Part shown: one piece after another, positions 1 through 6,048 of the stretch | How positions within the stretch are numbered: the stretch's first letter is position 1 | How the letters are laid out: the number at the start of each line of letters is the position of its first letter | From: JBGPIK01 sp041484845 | GTDB taxonomy: Bacteria > Desulfobacterota > Binatia > UBA9968 | Direction: 5' to 3' | DNA length: 8,171 bases | Assembly: GCA_041484845.1 (NCBI GenBank) | Contig: JBGPIK010000316.1 | Location: 1-8,171 of the forward strand | Program-made: the position numbers and the translations under genes | Notes under the pieces: model-generated | What the model was told of the DNA's origin: nothing | The model's database searches: none | The model's input: only the letters and a program-made list of their open reading frames with translations

Positions 1-50
1 CAAATCTTCGGCGCCCGTGCGGATAAGTAGCGGCCTGGAAACGTTAACAA

Positions 51-115
51 AGATTCCTCGCTAAGGCTCGGAATGACACACAATTGACCGTCATCCCGAA
101 CGCAGTGAGGGATCT
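51..115. repeat. Imperfect inverted repeat (27/26 nt arms, 12 nt loop) in the 161-bp non-coding left end
   Basis: The left arm at 51-77 (starting agattcctcgct, ending cggaatgac) is nearly the reverse complement of the right arm at 90-115 (starting gtcatcccgaac, ending agggatct). A few mismatches and one gap separate them. The arms resemble the 'gtcattccgag...gaggaatct' type of dispersed intergenic repeat seen in many environmental bacterial genomes; that resemblance is from memory. The element lies 46 bp beyond the stop codon of the minus-strand M24-like gene, so its RNA would fold into a long hairpin in that gene's 3' region. No T-run follows on either strand, so it is not a classical intrinsic terminator. 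I see nothing recognisable in bases 1-50. Confidence 0.7.
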
Positions 116-161
116 TGATCGAACTCATCACTGCGAAAAGCGCCAACGACCCTTGACGGTA

Positions 162-1412
162 TCACCGTCCAGCGTGCACCAGCTGCGGCGGAAATTTGTT
201 CAAGCAGCGCGGGCCGTTCTCTTCGATGGCGAAAAAGTCGCCGAGAAAAAGGCCGCGCGTGTGTTTCTTATCGACGATATGCATTTGCAGCGTGAAGACG
301 TGACCCACCCGGTAAACGAGCCTCCCATCGGGGCCGTAAAGATAGCGATCCTCTGCGCTTTGCGCCCGATCAAAACCGATTTGCGGTTCGTGGCGCGGAT
401 TCGCGCCGAGCATCCCCTGGAGAAATCCGCCGTAAAACTCATAGTCCGTGTCGAGAATAAACTTGACCGCCGCGACCGAGTCCGCGCTGCTCTTGCCGGC
501 ATAGAGCGTCGCTGCCAGTCGCTTATAGCCTGCCAATGCAATCTCAAGCATTTCTTTATATTCAGCCGTGGGCTCGCCTGTGACGACCGGTTTTCCCGTC
601 TGCGCTTCGTAGCCGTTGTAAAAAATCCCCAACTCATTGTTGATGATATCGCGGGCACCGATGATTCTTTCCACCGGGCGCGGCCGTTGATCGTTGATGT
701 CCTGAGCGAGCATCGAACAGGAAGCCAGCTGGATCATGCCCATCTCGCCGCCGGCCTTGAGCACCGCTTCGTGTACGATGCCGAACACCTCTCCTTCGGT
801 CATGCCCGGCCTCACGCGCTCTTGCATCGCGCGGATGCCAGCGTCCCCCAGCTCGGCGGATTTTTCCAGAGCTTGAATTTCTTCCGGGCTTTTTAACAGA
901 CGCATCGCGATAAACTCTTTAGTGGTAAAGACAAATTCGGCCTGCGGCAAATTAGCGACGAAAAAATCCCAGTGGTTTTTAGGTATCGACGTATAAGGAT
1001 CGTACTCGACGATGCCGACGCGGCCTTTATCGTACCCGCGTGCTTTGATCTCATTCACAATTGCGGTCAGCACGTTGGGCGCGCCGACGATCACGTTGCG
1101 CACAGCGGTGCGCGCCAGCATCCCGCCCGCGAGCGAATGGCCGGGACGCACCACCAAACAGGGGTCGCCTTCTTTTGGAAAGAAGCAGTAATTGGCCATT
1201 TCCGCCTTGCCTATCATGTTGGTGACGTAGCGAATATTAAACCATAACCGCCCATAAGCCGCCGACCCCCCGATGATCAGCAGGCAATCTAAATTCTCGT
1301 CGCGCATCATCTTACGAATGTTTTCATAGCGGCGCTGGTATTCCGCGCGCGAAAAGCGCGGGTAAGGAAAGCGCTTTTGCATGCGCTCAAGTTCTTCTTC
1401 GCTGAGTAGCAT
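162..1412 (-). CDS. M24 (creatinase / Xaa-Pro peptidase fold) protein with a degenerate metal site
   Basis: This 416-residue protein has the usual two-part layout: a creatinase-type N-terminal domain (about 1-165) and a pita-bread catalytic domain (about 170-416). Recognisable landmarks are the block LLKSPEEI near 172-179, the segment ELGIFYNGY at 260-268, the HEP motif at 341-343, and a C-terminal block ending KFPPQLV. Family peptidases bind two metals through Asp, Asp, His, Glu and Glu. Aligned by eye, these positions are Glu260, Gln271, Gln332, Gln376 and Gly391, so the dinuclear site seems lost. It may be a metal-free hydrolase, as creatinase is, or a binding protein; a working aminopeptidase is unlikely. 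The ATG at 1412 is chosen because GGAGG (minus strand, 1422-1418) lies 5 nt before it. A TTG three bases upstream, at 1415, would sit too close to that site. No signal peptide is visible, so it is probably cytoplasmic. It is the last minus-strand gene, 275 bp after the amidohydrolase. Confidence 0.85.
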   Translation of the reverse strand: MLLSEEELERMQKRFPYPRFSRAEYQRRYENIRKMMRDENLDCLLIIGGSAAYGRLWFNIRYVTNMIGKAEMANYCFFPKEGDPCLVVRPGHSLAGGMLARTAVRNVIVGAPNVLTAIVNEIKARGYDKGRVGIVEYDPYTSIPKNHWDFFVANLPQAEFVFTTKEFIAMRLLKSPEEIQALEKSAELGDAGIRAMQERVRPGMTEGEVFGIVHEAVLKAGGEMGMIQLASCSMLAQDINDQRPRPVERIIGARDIINNELGIFYNGYEAQTGKPVVTGEPTAEYKEMLEIALAGYKRLAATLYAGKSSADSVAAVKFILDTDYEFYGGFLQGMLGANPRHEPQIGFDRAQSAEDRYLYGPDGRLVYRVGHVFTLQMHIVDKKHTRGLFLGDFFAIEENGPRCLNKFPPQLVHAGR

Positions 1413-1554
1413 CAAAACCTCCGGTTGTACGTTCCAGAGCGCCAGCCGAGATTATTCACCTCCGAGAGGGAAGCATCACACGATGTAAACCGAGGAGTGA
1501 GCCTCGGAGCGAGCGGGCACATGAGCGTAAAAGTCCGCTGACGTCTGTGGTGCT

Positions 1555-1577
1555 CGGGTATAAGCCCGTGTTTTTTT
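1555..1577 (+). terminator. Weak candidate intrinsic terminator on the plus strand
   Basis: The bases cgggt (1555-1559) and gcccg (1564-1568) pair around the loop ataa, and seven T residues follow at 1571-1577. The stem is only five pairs, one of them G-T, so this would be a weak terminator. Both neighbouring genes read on the other strand, so any transcript ending here would be a short plus-strand RNA or antisense transcription out of the M24-like gene. It may be coincidence. Confidence 0.3.
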
Positions 1578-1607
1578 CTCGCCCTACACTTCACCACTTA
1601 AATATGC

Positions 1608-1630
1608 GGGCCTCCTCAAGGGAGAGGCCC
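1608..1630 (-). terminator. GC-rich hairpin beyond the amidohydrolase stop, possible transcript end
   Basis: The bases gggcctc (1608-1614) and gaggccc (1624-1630) form a perfect seven-pair stem. The hairpin lies 57 bp beyond the amidohydrolase stop on the minus strand. What follows it on that strand is A/T-rich (gcatatttaag) but has no real T-run. It could end or protect the 3' end of the binding-protein/amidohydrolase message. The lack of a U-tract keeps the terminator call weak. Confidence 0.3.
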
Positions 1631-1640
1631 ATTGACCGCG

Positions 1641-1663
1641 ACCGGAGAGGCTCGCTTCTCGGT
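1641..1663. other. Hairpin just beyond the amidohydrolase stop
   Basis: The bases acc (1641-1643) pair with ggt (1661-1663), and gagagg (1645-1650) pairs with cttctc (1655-1660), with one bulged G at 1644 and the tetraloop ctcg. That makes nine pairs, one of them G-T. The hairpin starts 24 bp past the stop codon of the minus-strand amidohydrolase and is followed by the hairpin at 1608-1630. Together they could shield or end that message. Confidence 0.35.
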
Positions 1664-1687
1664 GACTGTCCGCCGTGAATAATCGGC

Positions 1688-2812
1688 TTAGGCATAGTTT
1701 ACCTCAACGTTGTACAGCCTTGCGCAGTTGTCCCAGAGAATTTTTCTTCGGCTCGCGGCGTCGACGTCCGCGATTTCAAGGAATTCATCAATCGCATGAG
1801 GAAAGTGGGCATCGATGTGCGGATAATCAGTGGAAATGATCAGGTTATCGTCGCCGATTCTCCTGATGACGTCGCTCACCAGATATTCGTCCGGATCGAC
1901 GGAGATGAAACATTGCCGGAGAAAGTAGTCGCTCGGCTTTTTCGAAAGCGGCACGTCCGCCAAGGGACCGTGAAGATTAGCCCGCTCATCGAGGCGATAA
2001 AGCAACCACGGCAGCCACGCGCAATTGCCTTCGAGAAAGGCGACGCGCAGGTTCGGAAACTTTTCCAGCACCCCGCCGGCGCAGAAGCTCGCCACCGCCT
2101 GAATCAACTCCACCGGATTGCGCAATGCCAATGCGACGATATTAGCGTTCGGGTGTCCGAAAAATTTATTCGCCACCTGATCCTGCTTGGGGCGCGCCGG
2201 TGGATGAAAGCACAAGGCGACGCCCAGTTTTTCAATTTCAGCCCACAGCGGATCGAAACAGCGGTCGTGAATACGTTTGCCGTTGATGATCTCTGGACAT
2301 AGCGACAGGCCTGAGACGCCGAGCTGATTGACAACGCGGCGCACCTCTTCGACCGCGAGATCAACATCGTGCAACGTGATCAACGCGGAGGCTTTGAGGC
2401 GGCGCGGATTTTCCCGGCAGAAATCCGCGATCCAGTCGTTCCACGCTTTGCAGAGATCATTGGCGTATTGCGGCTCCAACGTTTCGTCGCAGTGCAGCGG
2501 CGAGGTGCGAAACAGCACGGCCACATCCAGGCCTTCGCGGTCCATCGCCTGCAGTTGCGACACCGCGTCATAATCCCGCGCCACCGCAAAGTCGTAGCGG
2601 TCGGCCACCTGTTTCTGACCATGATCGATAACATCGGTAATCGCTCGCAGCGTCGCGCCGCCGCCGAGCTGAAACTGCACGCGCCCATGTTTGCCGTTGC
2701 GCTGGCCGCGCGGGATGCGCTCGCCCCAGGCGGGATTCATATATTTCACATAAAGATCCGCCGGATCGTAGACGTGCATGTCGCTGTCGAAAGCTTTAAA
2801 ACCGTTCTTCAA
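1688..2812 (-). CDS. Amidohydrolase-2 family metal-dependent hydrolase/decarboxylase
   Basis: This 374-residue TIM-barrel protein has the marks of the amidohydrolase-2 family, which includes ACMSD and resorcylate-type decarboxylases. There is an N-terminal metal-site motif D11-M-H13, a histidine after strand five (H203 in ALCFHPP), the block NLRVAFLEGN at 254-263 followed by WLPWLLYRLDE (266-276), and the C-terminal STDYPH at 327-332 with the metal/catalytic Asp329. The N-terminal motif is D-x-H rather than H-x-H, a variant common in this branch. Members hydrolyse C-N or C-O bonds or remove carboxyl groups from aromatic acids; the substrate here cannot be read from sequence. It starts at TTG (2812), supported by GAGGAG (minus strand, 2825-2820) seven bases upstream. 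No signal peptide, so cytoplasmic. It lies 73 bp behind a substrate-binding-protein gene on the same strand, which suggests shared transcription and a role in using the captured compound. Confidence 0.9.
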   Translation of the reverse strand: MKNGFKAFDSDMHVYDPADLYVKYMNPAWGERIPRGQRNGKHGRVQFQLGGGATLRAITDVIDHGQKQVADRYDFAVARDYDAVSQLQAMDREGLDVAVLFRTSPLHCDETLEPQYANDLCKAWNDWIADFCRENPRRLKASALITLHDVDLAVEEVRRVVNQLGVSGLSLCPEIINGKRIHDRCFDPLWAEIEKLGVALCFHPPARPKQDQVANKFFGHPNANIVALALRNPVELIQAVASFCAGGVLEKFPNLRVAFLEGNCAWLPWLLYRLDERANLHGPLADVPLSKKPSDYFLRQCFISVDPDEYLVSDVIRRIGDDNLIISTDYPHIDAHFPHAIDEFLEIADVDAASRRKILWDNCARLYNVEVNYA

Positions 2813-2885
2813 CGTCTGTCTCCTCGCGCGCGCCGAAAGGCTTGAGCTTTAGAGAGGCGGGCCATGAAGGGATGTGTTGGCAGAA

Positions 2886-3842
2886 TTACCTCGACTTGAT
2901 CCCAAGCTCTCGCTGCGCCTCGCGCAAAATAGCAGGGTCCGAAACCTCGGAGTTCGCCACCGGCCGGTCTATGTTCATGGCCTGCCATCCTTGATCGATC
3001 ACGAGCTTGAGCCCGGCTTCCGGAATGCTTCCGTCTTCGCTAAAAATCTTCCAGGTGGAGTCGTAGGTCGCTGCCGCGCTTTCGCGATCGACCTTGCTCC
3101 AGTCCATCATCGTTTGAATCGTGCCGTCGCGGTTTTGGCGCACAAAACGATTCGCGCGCAGCAGCGCTTTGACCATGCGCTTGACCTCGTCGGGTTTTTC
3201 TTTAAGCTTCTTTGTGCTGGCGCCCAGGCCGGTAAACGGCAGTTTGAAAAGCTCGTAAGCGCGCGCCAACACGTTGAAGCCGAGCTTGTTGGCTTCCGAG
3301 TCCGCGGGCGGCGAGAGAACGGCTACCTCGACGAGCCCTTCCCTCAGGGCGGCAAAGCGCGCCCGCTCCGCGCCAAGCGTAACAATTTTCAAGTCGCGCT
3401 CCGGATCCACCCCTCCCTGCTTGAACATCATGCGCGCCACTACGTCGGAGGTCGCGCCGTAGGTGCTGACGCCGAGCGTGTTGCCTTTCAAGTCCTTCAA
3501 CGATTTGAACTCCGGTCGCGCGATCAGCGTATGGGTCGAGCTGTCCATGTAGCTCGCCACCACCTTCATGGGCAAGCCGCGCACAGCGCCGCGGACCACC
3601 GAAGCAAAGATCATCGTGTAATCGATATCGCCGGTGCTGAGCGCCGTCACCGAAACATTGGCGGCCATCCGGATCACTTCCACATCCAGCCCCTCGTCCT
3701 TAAAGAAGCCGCGCTTCGCGGCTACGCCGGCAGTGAGAAAAGAAACATCGAGGGCCGATATCGACAGCCGGATTTTGTCCGCCGCCGCGCTCGTGCCGCT
3801 CCAGAGCAGCAGTCCGAAAATGAGGATCGCCATGTTTTTCAT
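2886..3842 (-). CDS. Secreted ABC-type substrate-binding protein (NMT1/THI5/SsuA-like), second of a pair
   Basis: The 318-residue product begins with a short signal peptide: MKNMAILIFG, a leucine-rich core, then SAAA with likely cleavage near residue 21. There is no lipobox cysteine, so it should be a free periplasmic protein. The mature part follows the NMT1/THI5-like pattern of a type 2 periplasmic fold: FLTAGVAAKRGFFKDEGLDV (35-54), DIDYTMIF (72-79), RGLPMKV (88-94), SLKDLKG (114-120) and GVDPERDLKI (144-153). Family members bind small anionic or aromatic compounds such as sulfonates, pyrimidine precursors or phthalate; the ligand here is unknown. The start ATG at 3842 follows a weak GGGG site (3854-3851) by eight bases. 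Only 15 bp separate it from the stop of the upstream binding-protein gene, so the two are surely cotranscribed. No permease or ATPase gene is beside it. Confidence 0.88.
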   Translation of the reverse strand: MKNMAILIFGLLLWSGTSAAADKIRLSISALDVSFLTAGVAAKRGFFKDEGLDVEVIRMAANVSVTALSTGDIDYTMIFASVVRGAVRGLPMKVVASYMDSSTHTLIARPEFKSLKDLKGNTLGVSTYGATSDVVARMMFKQGGVDPERDLKIVTLGAERARFAALREGLVEVAVLSPPADSEANKLGFNVLARAYELFKLPFTGLGASTKKLKEKPDEVKRMVKALLRANRFVRQNRDGTIQTMMDWSKVDRESAAATYDSTWKIFSEDGSIPEAGLKLVIDQGWQAMNIDRPVANSEVSDPAILREAQRELGIKSR

Positions 3843-3857
3843 TTTGTTTTCCCCGTC

Positions 3858-4832
3858 CTAACGGCTCATCTCATTCGTGACCTGGCGCAGCGGCGAATAA
3901 TCCACGATATCCTTTAGAACGATAGCGCGCTTTGTGCCGGTCTCTTGTTTGGTTTGTTCCAATAGCTCTTTGAGATCGGATTCAGCGACGGTGCCGTCTT
4001 CCGTCAGCGTCTGCAGCATGATCTTGTAGGTCTCCTCAGCGGCGGCGTTATCCAAGGTGAATTTTTTCGCGATAAAGTCGGTCACGCCGGCTTTGTCTTG
4101 TTTCACCGCCCTCATCGTCTGTATAAAACCGCGCAGCATTTTTTTTAATTGCTGCGGATTTTTCTCCGCCTTCTCCCTCGAGGTTGCCAGGCCCGTGAGG
4201 GGTTGTGACATCACCTTGCCGGCGAATATGAGCTCTTTGAATCCTTTCTGCTTCATGCGGATATTCCACGGCACCGGCATGATTGCCGCCTCCACCGAGC
4301 CCGCGTCCATGGCCGCCATGCGCACGGAGGCCGCGCCGATCACGATCATGGTCACGTCGCGGTCGGGATCGACGCTGAGGGCCTTCAGCGAAGCGCGGGT
4401 CGCCGCGGTGCCCGTCCCGCTGAGAGAAGCCACGGCGACCTTTTTCCCCTTCAGGTCTTGGCCCGATCGGAGCCCCGGGCTTCCCATGAGGTAAAAGAAA
4501 ACGCTCTTAAAATCATAGGAGAAAACTTTCATCGGCAGGCCGCGCACGGCCGCGAAAAACGCCGTGCCGGCGCCGTAAAGGTAATCCACATCCTTGCCGC
4601 CGATGATCGAGCTCACCGCCAACTCGCCGCGCAACACGCGAAAATTGAGGTCGATCCCTTCTTTTCGATAAAGACCTTTTTCGATGCCATAAAGAAGCGG
4701 GGTAATGCTCACGCTGTCGCTTGAATGGGTGATGACAACTTTTTCCAGCGCCTGCGCCTTGACTGAAGCCGCAAAGCCGAAAGGAAAAAATACGGCGAGC
4801 GTCAGTGAAATTAGGAAAATTGTCACTTTCAA
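3858..4832 (-). CDS. Secreted ABC-type substrate-binding protein (NMT1/THI5-like), first of a pair
   Basis: This 324-residue protein has a signal peptide (MKVTIFLISL, a hydrophobic core, then SVKA-QA with cleavage around residues 26-28) and no lipobox cysteine. The mature protein shows PLLYGIEKGLYRKEGIDL (45-62), KDVDYLYGAGTAF (80-92), the shared RGLPMKV (97-103) and QDLKGKKVAV (125-134), SVDPDRDV (153-160), and a C-terminal helical lobe. It is paralogous to the following gene but clearly diverged, so the pair may bind different ligands or be division-of-labour duplicates. The first start is TTG at 4832, with GAGG (4839-4836) only three bases away. An in-frame GTG at 4826 has better spacing (9 nt) but would remove the only positive charge before the hydrophobic core. 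It is the first gene of the minus-strand group, with a perfect TATAAT 19 bp upstream of the TTG. Confidence 0.88.
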   Translation of the reverse strand: MKVTIFLISLTLAVFFPFGFAASVKAQALEKVVITHSSDSVSITPLLYGIEKGLYRKEGIDLNFRVLRGELAVSSIIGGKDVDYLYGAGTAFFAAVRGLPMKVFSYDFKSVFFYLMGSPGLRSGQDLKGKKVAVASLSGTGTAATRASLKALSVDPDRDVTMIVIGAASVRMAAMDAGSVEAAIMPVPWNIRMKQKGFKELIFAGKVMSQPLTGLATSREKAEKNPQQLKKMLRGFIQTMRAVKQDKAGVTDFIAKKFTLDNAAAEETYKIMLQTLTEDGTVAESDLKELLEQTKQETGTKRAIVLKDIVDYSPLRQVTNEMSR

Positions 4833-4851
4833 CCACCTCTCGCTGCTGATT

Positions 4852-4857
4852 ATTATA
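4852..4857 (-). promoter_or_regulatory. Candidate -10 box (TATAAT) for the minus-strand group
   Basis: The minus strand reads TATAAT exactly at 4857-4852. Transcription would begin near 4845 and give a leader of about 13 nt that contains the ribosome site at 4840-4836, then the TTG start at 4832. No good -35 box is found at the usual spacing (sequences around 4875-4881 match poorly), so a factor-dependent promoter is possible. Confidence 0.4.
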
Positions 4858-4860
4858 AAT

Positions 4861-4888
4861 TTGACAAGGAGGACCGCTTCGGTTAACT
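4861..4888 (+). promoter_or_regulatory. Candidate promoter for the cupin/oxidoreductase unit, with a small dyad
   Basis: A consensus TTGACA at 4861-4866 is followed after 16 bases by ttaact (4883-4888), a poor -10 box with three matches out of six. The TTGACA begins four bases from the opposing TATAAT. Across the -10 area, cggtt (4880-4884) and aaccg (4891-4895) form a five-base dyad that could be half of an operator, and gttaac (4882-4887) is itself a palindrome. The site lies about 90 bp before the cupin start. Confidence 0.3.
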
Positions 4889-4978
4889 AAAACCGTAGCG
4901 CCCTCTATCTCTAACAGAACCAGCGACCTGGAAGCAACACCATCATTCGACGGCCTATTGAGCCGCATGGAGCATAGT

Positions 4979-6031
4979 ATGGATCGAGAAGAGCCAAGTC
5001 TCGAAGAGTTGGATCGACACCTCGCCGACAGATGGATATCCGGCATCTGGCGCATACCCGCGGGTGCGCGCCCGGGCGATCCCTATACTCGGGTCCAGCC
5101 TCATTTGTGGAAATGGGCCGATGTTTACGATGGACTGGTTCGAGCGCGTGACCAGATCCATATCGAGCGCGGCACGGCGGAGCGCCGCACGCTGCGTCTG
5201 GTCAATCCCGGAGTCAAAGAAAGTGAAATGACCAGCCACACGATGCTCTTTGCATTCCAGTTGATTCAGCCGGGCGAAGTCGCGCCCCCCCACCGCCATA
5301 CGATGTCCGCGATTCGCTTTATTCTCCAGGGCCAGGGCGGCTACACCAACGTGGGCGGGGAGAAGATGGTCATGGAAGACGGTGATCTGATTCTGACGCC
5401 GCAATGGTTCTGGCATGAGCACGCGCACGAAGGCACAGAGCCGATGATCTGGATTGATGGTCTTGACGTTCCGTTTATTCAATCGCTGCAGGTCATCTCC
5501 TTCGAACCCTATCCGGAAAAACGCATGGCCGCCCATAGTAGCCGCTACGATGCGGGCCACTATGGAATGACCCGTCCGATTACATCGGAAGAGTGCAATC
5601 CGCCGGCGCCACTGCATTACCGCTGGCGCGATACTTACCCGGCACTGAAGCGTCTTACGGAGGGGTCTCCGCACCCGTACGAAGGCTATGCAATGGAGTA
5701 TGTGAATCCGTTAACCGGCGGGCCGACGTTGCCGACGCTTTCCTGCTGGATTCAATTGCTCCGTCCCGGTCAACGCACGCAATCCCACCGCCACACCAGC
5801 ACGGTCATCTACCATGCGTTTCGCGGCAGCGGCACGACCGTGATCAACGGCCAGCCGTTTCACTGGGAAAAAGGCGACAGCTTCGTCGTGCCGTTGTGGC
5901 ACTGGCACGAACACGCGAATACATCCGCGAGCGAAGACGCGATTTTGTTCTCGATGAACGATGCGCCGGTGTTGAAACCCTTCGGCCTTTACCGCGAACA
6001 GGGACCGGGAGAATCTCATCTGGCGCTTTAG
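4979..6031 (+). CDS. Double-cupin, gentisate 1,2-dioxygenase-like ring-cleaving enzyme
   Basis: This is a bicupin of 350 residues, the usual size of the gentisate/salicylate/1-hydroxy-2-naphthoate dioxygenase family, whose members use Fe(II) and O2 to open an aromatic ring. In the first cupin the metal ligands are H105-R-H107 and H146 in WHEH, inside the familiar blocks AIRFIL, GDLILTPQW and IWIDGLD. The second cupin keeps the same pattern: SHRHT with H270 and H272, and H310 in WHWHEH. The ATG at 4979 is chosen because GGAG (4969-4972) lies six bases before it. In-frame alternatives are TTG at 4958 and ATG at 4967, both without a ribosome site. There is no signal peptide. A flavin oxidoreductase gene follows after 17 bp, so the two are probably cotranscribed. 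Gentisate itself as substrate is not proven: the stretch after WHEH (AHEG) differs from the WHDHGN I associate with true gentisate enzymes. Confidence 0.87.
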   Translation: MDREEPSLEELDRHLADRWISGIWRIPAGARPGDPYTRVQPHLWKWADVYDGLVRARDQIHIERGTAERRTLRLVNPGVKESEMTSHTMLFAFQLIQPGEVAPPHRHTMSAIRFILQGQGGYTNVGGEKMVMEDGDLILTPQWFWHEHAHEGTEPMIWIDGLDVPFIQSLQVISFEPYPEKRMAAHSSRYDAGHYGMTRPITSEECNPPAPLHYRWRDTYPALKRLTEGSPHPYEGYAMEYVNPLTGGPTLPTLSCWIQLLRPGQRTQSHRHTSTVIYHAFRGSGTTVINGQPFHWEKGDSFVVPLWHWHEHANTSASEDAILFSMNDAPVLKPFGLYREQGPGESHLAL

Positions 6032-6048
6032 CGATTGTAAAGTATTAC

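Larger units (their letters stand above)
1413..1687. other. 275-bp gap with several hairpins between the amidohydrolase and M24-like genes
   Basis: This gap between two same-strand genes holds no credible coding sequence but is dense in dyads. At 1490-1507, ccgagg pairs with cctcgg around a six-base loop. The flanking ctccgag (1460-1466) and ctcggag (1503-1509) are exact complements and would form a competing, longer-range helix. Next comes a short plus-strand hairpin with a T-run (1555-1577), then hairpins at 1608-1630 and 1641-1663. Its minus-strand RNA is the 3' tail of the amidohydrolase message and the leader of the M24-like gene. The mutually exclusive pairings could mean a regulatory leader or a small RNA, but I recognise no known riboswitch class. 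Confidence 0.4.

Noticed and set aside
84..896. 270-codon open frame on the plus strand opposite the M24-like gene
   Set aside because: It lies antisense to a gene with clear fold motifs, has no recognisable domain, and is rich in Arg/His/Ala as expected for a GC-driven shadow frame.
1412..1597. 61-codon minus-strand frame whose TGA overlaps the M24-like ATG by one base, as in a coupled leader peptide
   Set aside because: The product is basic and low in pattern, starts at GTG without a clear ribosome site, and covers the hairpin region. The overlap is suggestive but not enough to call a gene.
1413..1600. Cobalamin-type or cyclic-di-GMP riboswitch upstream of the M24-like gene
   Set aside because: Short stretches such as 'gggaagc' hinted at a cobalamin element, but on the wrong strand and without the conserved core boxes.
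2874..3917. 347-codon open frame on the plus strand opposite the second binding protein
   Set aside because: Long but antisense to a gene with a signal peptide and family motifs; its His/Arg-rich product shows no domain pattern and has no supporting ribosome site.
4955..5674. 239-codon minus-strand frame opposite the cupin gene
   Set aside because: Antisense to conserved cupin motifs; the product resembles no family and would cross the divergent control region's gene start.
5593..6048. Upstream extension of the oxidoreductase frame into the cupin gene
   Set aside because: The extra 152 codons overlap the cupin coding region in another frame and have no homology; LLM-family similarity starts exactly at the ATG at 6049.
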